Shown piece by piece: positions 49,752-51,016 of a DNA stretch of 51,016 bases (its first letter is position 1; each line of letters opens with the position of its first letter). Made by a program: the position numbers and the translations under genes. This stretch comes from an uncultured Woeseiaceae bacterium (GTDB lineage Bacteria > Pseudomonadota > Gammaproteobacteria > Steroidobacterales > Woeseiaceae), in assembly GCA_902512585.1 (NCBI GenBank), contig CABXJW010000006.1:1-51016 (forward strand), given 5' to 3'. The notes beneath the pieces were generated by a model. It did not search any database, had not been told where the DNA came from, and was given only the letters and a program-made list of their open reading frames with translations.

Positions 49752-51016
49752 ATTATCCTTAAAAAATGCAACTAAGATAATTAATGGAGATTTAAATGGC
49801 GAAGACAAGAACTTTTTTGGCGTTAGTACTGATTCGAGAAACATAAAAAAGAATCAATTATTTTTCGCATTAAAGGGATTAAATTTTAATGGCAATACAT
49901 TTAGTCAAGCCGCTCTCTCTAGGCAAGCTGCCGCTTGTGTAATCGATGAAAAAAAATTTCATACAGTTGGAAATATACTTGTTAAAGATGCACATATAGC
50001 GCTTGGTGAGCTAGCATCAGCTTGGAAAGAAAGTTTAAATACTAAAGTCATCGCTATCACTGGAAGTAATGGTAAGACTACATTAAAGGAGATTGTAGCT
50101 AATTGCCTCTCAATTGATTCTCATATTCTATGTACAGAAGGAAACTATAATAACCATATCGGCCTTCCATTAATGTTATTGAAATTAAATAAAGGGCATG
50201 AGTATGCTGTTCTTGAAATGGGTGCAAATCATCCAAAAGAAATCGATTATCTTGTTAGTTTAACTAATCCTCACATTGCGATAATTAATAATGCTGGGCC
50301 AGCACATCTGGAGGGGTTTGAAAGTCTAGATGGTGTCGCAAAGGCAAAAGGAGAGATATTGCAAGGTGATATACCTCCAGCATATGCAATCTTGAATTAT
50401 GATGATAGGTATTTTGGACTGTGGAGAGAAATGGCTGTTCGCTCCGACATAATTAGCTTTGGTTTAGATTCGAAAGCCACTATATATGCTAAAGATGTGG
50501 AATTAAGAAATAATTACTCAAGTTTTAAATTAATGTTTCCAGAAAACGCAATTAATATTAAATTACCAATTCTGGGAAAGCATAATATTATGAATGCAAT
50601 TGCTGCCGCAGCCATTCTCTACGCTTTAAAAAAACCGATAAGTTTAATTAAAAATGGACTGGAAAGTGTTCGAACTATACCTGGTAGATTGCAACTTATG
50701 AATGGCTTATATAATCATTGTGTTATTAACGACACATATAATGCTAATCCAACCAGTACAATTGCTGCAATTGGTATACTTGGGAAAATGGATAAAACTA
50801 ATTGCCTTGTTTTTGGGGATATGAAAGAGCTAGGTGAGAAATCAAGATTAATGCATGAATCGATTGGTAGAGCTGCTAAAGATGCAGATATTGATATAGT
50901 AGTTGCAACGGGTGAAATGACAAAATATACAGTCAGTAAATTTGGCCCTCAAGGATATTGGTTCAAGACCATAGAGGAATTATTAGATTATCTACATGAA
51001 TTAATAAGACTGACAC
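49744..51016 (+). CDS. murF: UDP-MurNAc-tripeptide-D-Ala-D-Ala ligase MurF (3' truncated by window end)
   Basis: Not in the ORF track because no stop is reached; translation MIKLSLKNATKIINGDLNGEDKNFFGVSTDSRNIKKNQLFFALKG... ITGSNGKTTLKEIVANCLS; 8-bp overlap with murE. Confidence 0.93.
   Translation, partial: MIKLSLKNATKIINGDLNGEDKNFFGVSTDSRNIKKNQLFFALKGLNFNGNTFSQAALSRQAAACVIDEKKFHTVGNILVKDAHIALGELASAWKESLNTKVIAITGSNGKTTLKEIVANCLSIDSHILCTEGNYNNHIGLPLMLLKLNKGHEYAVLEMGANHPKEIDYLVSLTNPHIAIINNAGPAHLEGFESLDGVAKAKGEILQGDIPPAYAILNYDDRYFGLWREMAVRSDIISFGLDSKATIYAKDVELRNNYSSFKLMFPENAINIKLPILGKHNIMNAIAAAAILYALKKPISLIKNGLESVRTIPGRLQLMNGLYNHCVINDTYNANPTSTIAAIGILGKMDKTNCLVFGDMKELGEKSRLMHESIGRAAKDADIDIVVATGEMTKYTVSKFGPQGYWFKTIEELLDYLHELIRLT

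Overview
AT-rich gammaproteobacterial chromosome segment with two conserved housekeeping blocks flanking a ~34 kb accessory catabolic island. Left block (1-8701): Na+/Ca2+ antiporter, ibaG/BolA, murA, petABC (bc1 complex), sspA-sspB, lpoA, rsmI. Right block (42855-51016): RNase P RNA (rnpB), mraZ, rsmH, ftsZ, ftsL, ftsI, murE, murF (runs off the end). rsmI and rnpB-mraZ are close neighbours in relatives such as Pseudomonas (from memory), so 8702-42854 looks like an insertion into a conserved junction. The island encodes: (i) a CaiB CoA-transferase / HyuA-HyuB / GntR(UTRA) / hydantoinase-like amidohydrolase operon, followed by a NicO-like His-rich metal transporter, an orphan 88-aa protein and a cupin ending in HHHH(DH)8; (ii) an acyl-CoA ligase / amidohydrolase-2 / HMG-CoA-lyase-like operon divergent from a second CaiB, plus a leuCD pair; (iii) two partly paralogous degradation modules (NADPH oxidoreductase, VOC proteins, alpha/beta hydrolase, small 4-TM-like membrane protein, MFS transporter). 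The items most worth following up are: ftsZ placed between rsmH and ftsL; two alpha/beta hydrolases with His at the nucleophile elbow; a nitrilase-fold protein with apparently degenerate catalytic residues; a palindromic GTTATA-N4-TATAAC motif upstream of CaiB/HMGL/leuCD transcription units; and the duplicated, probably uncharacterised catabolic modules. No tRNA, CRISPR array, transposase, integrase or defence system was seen.
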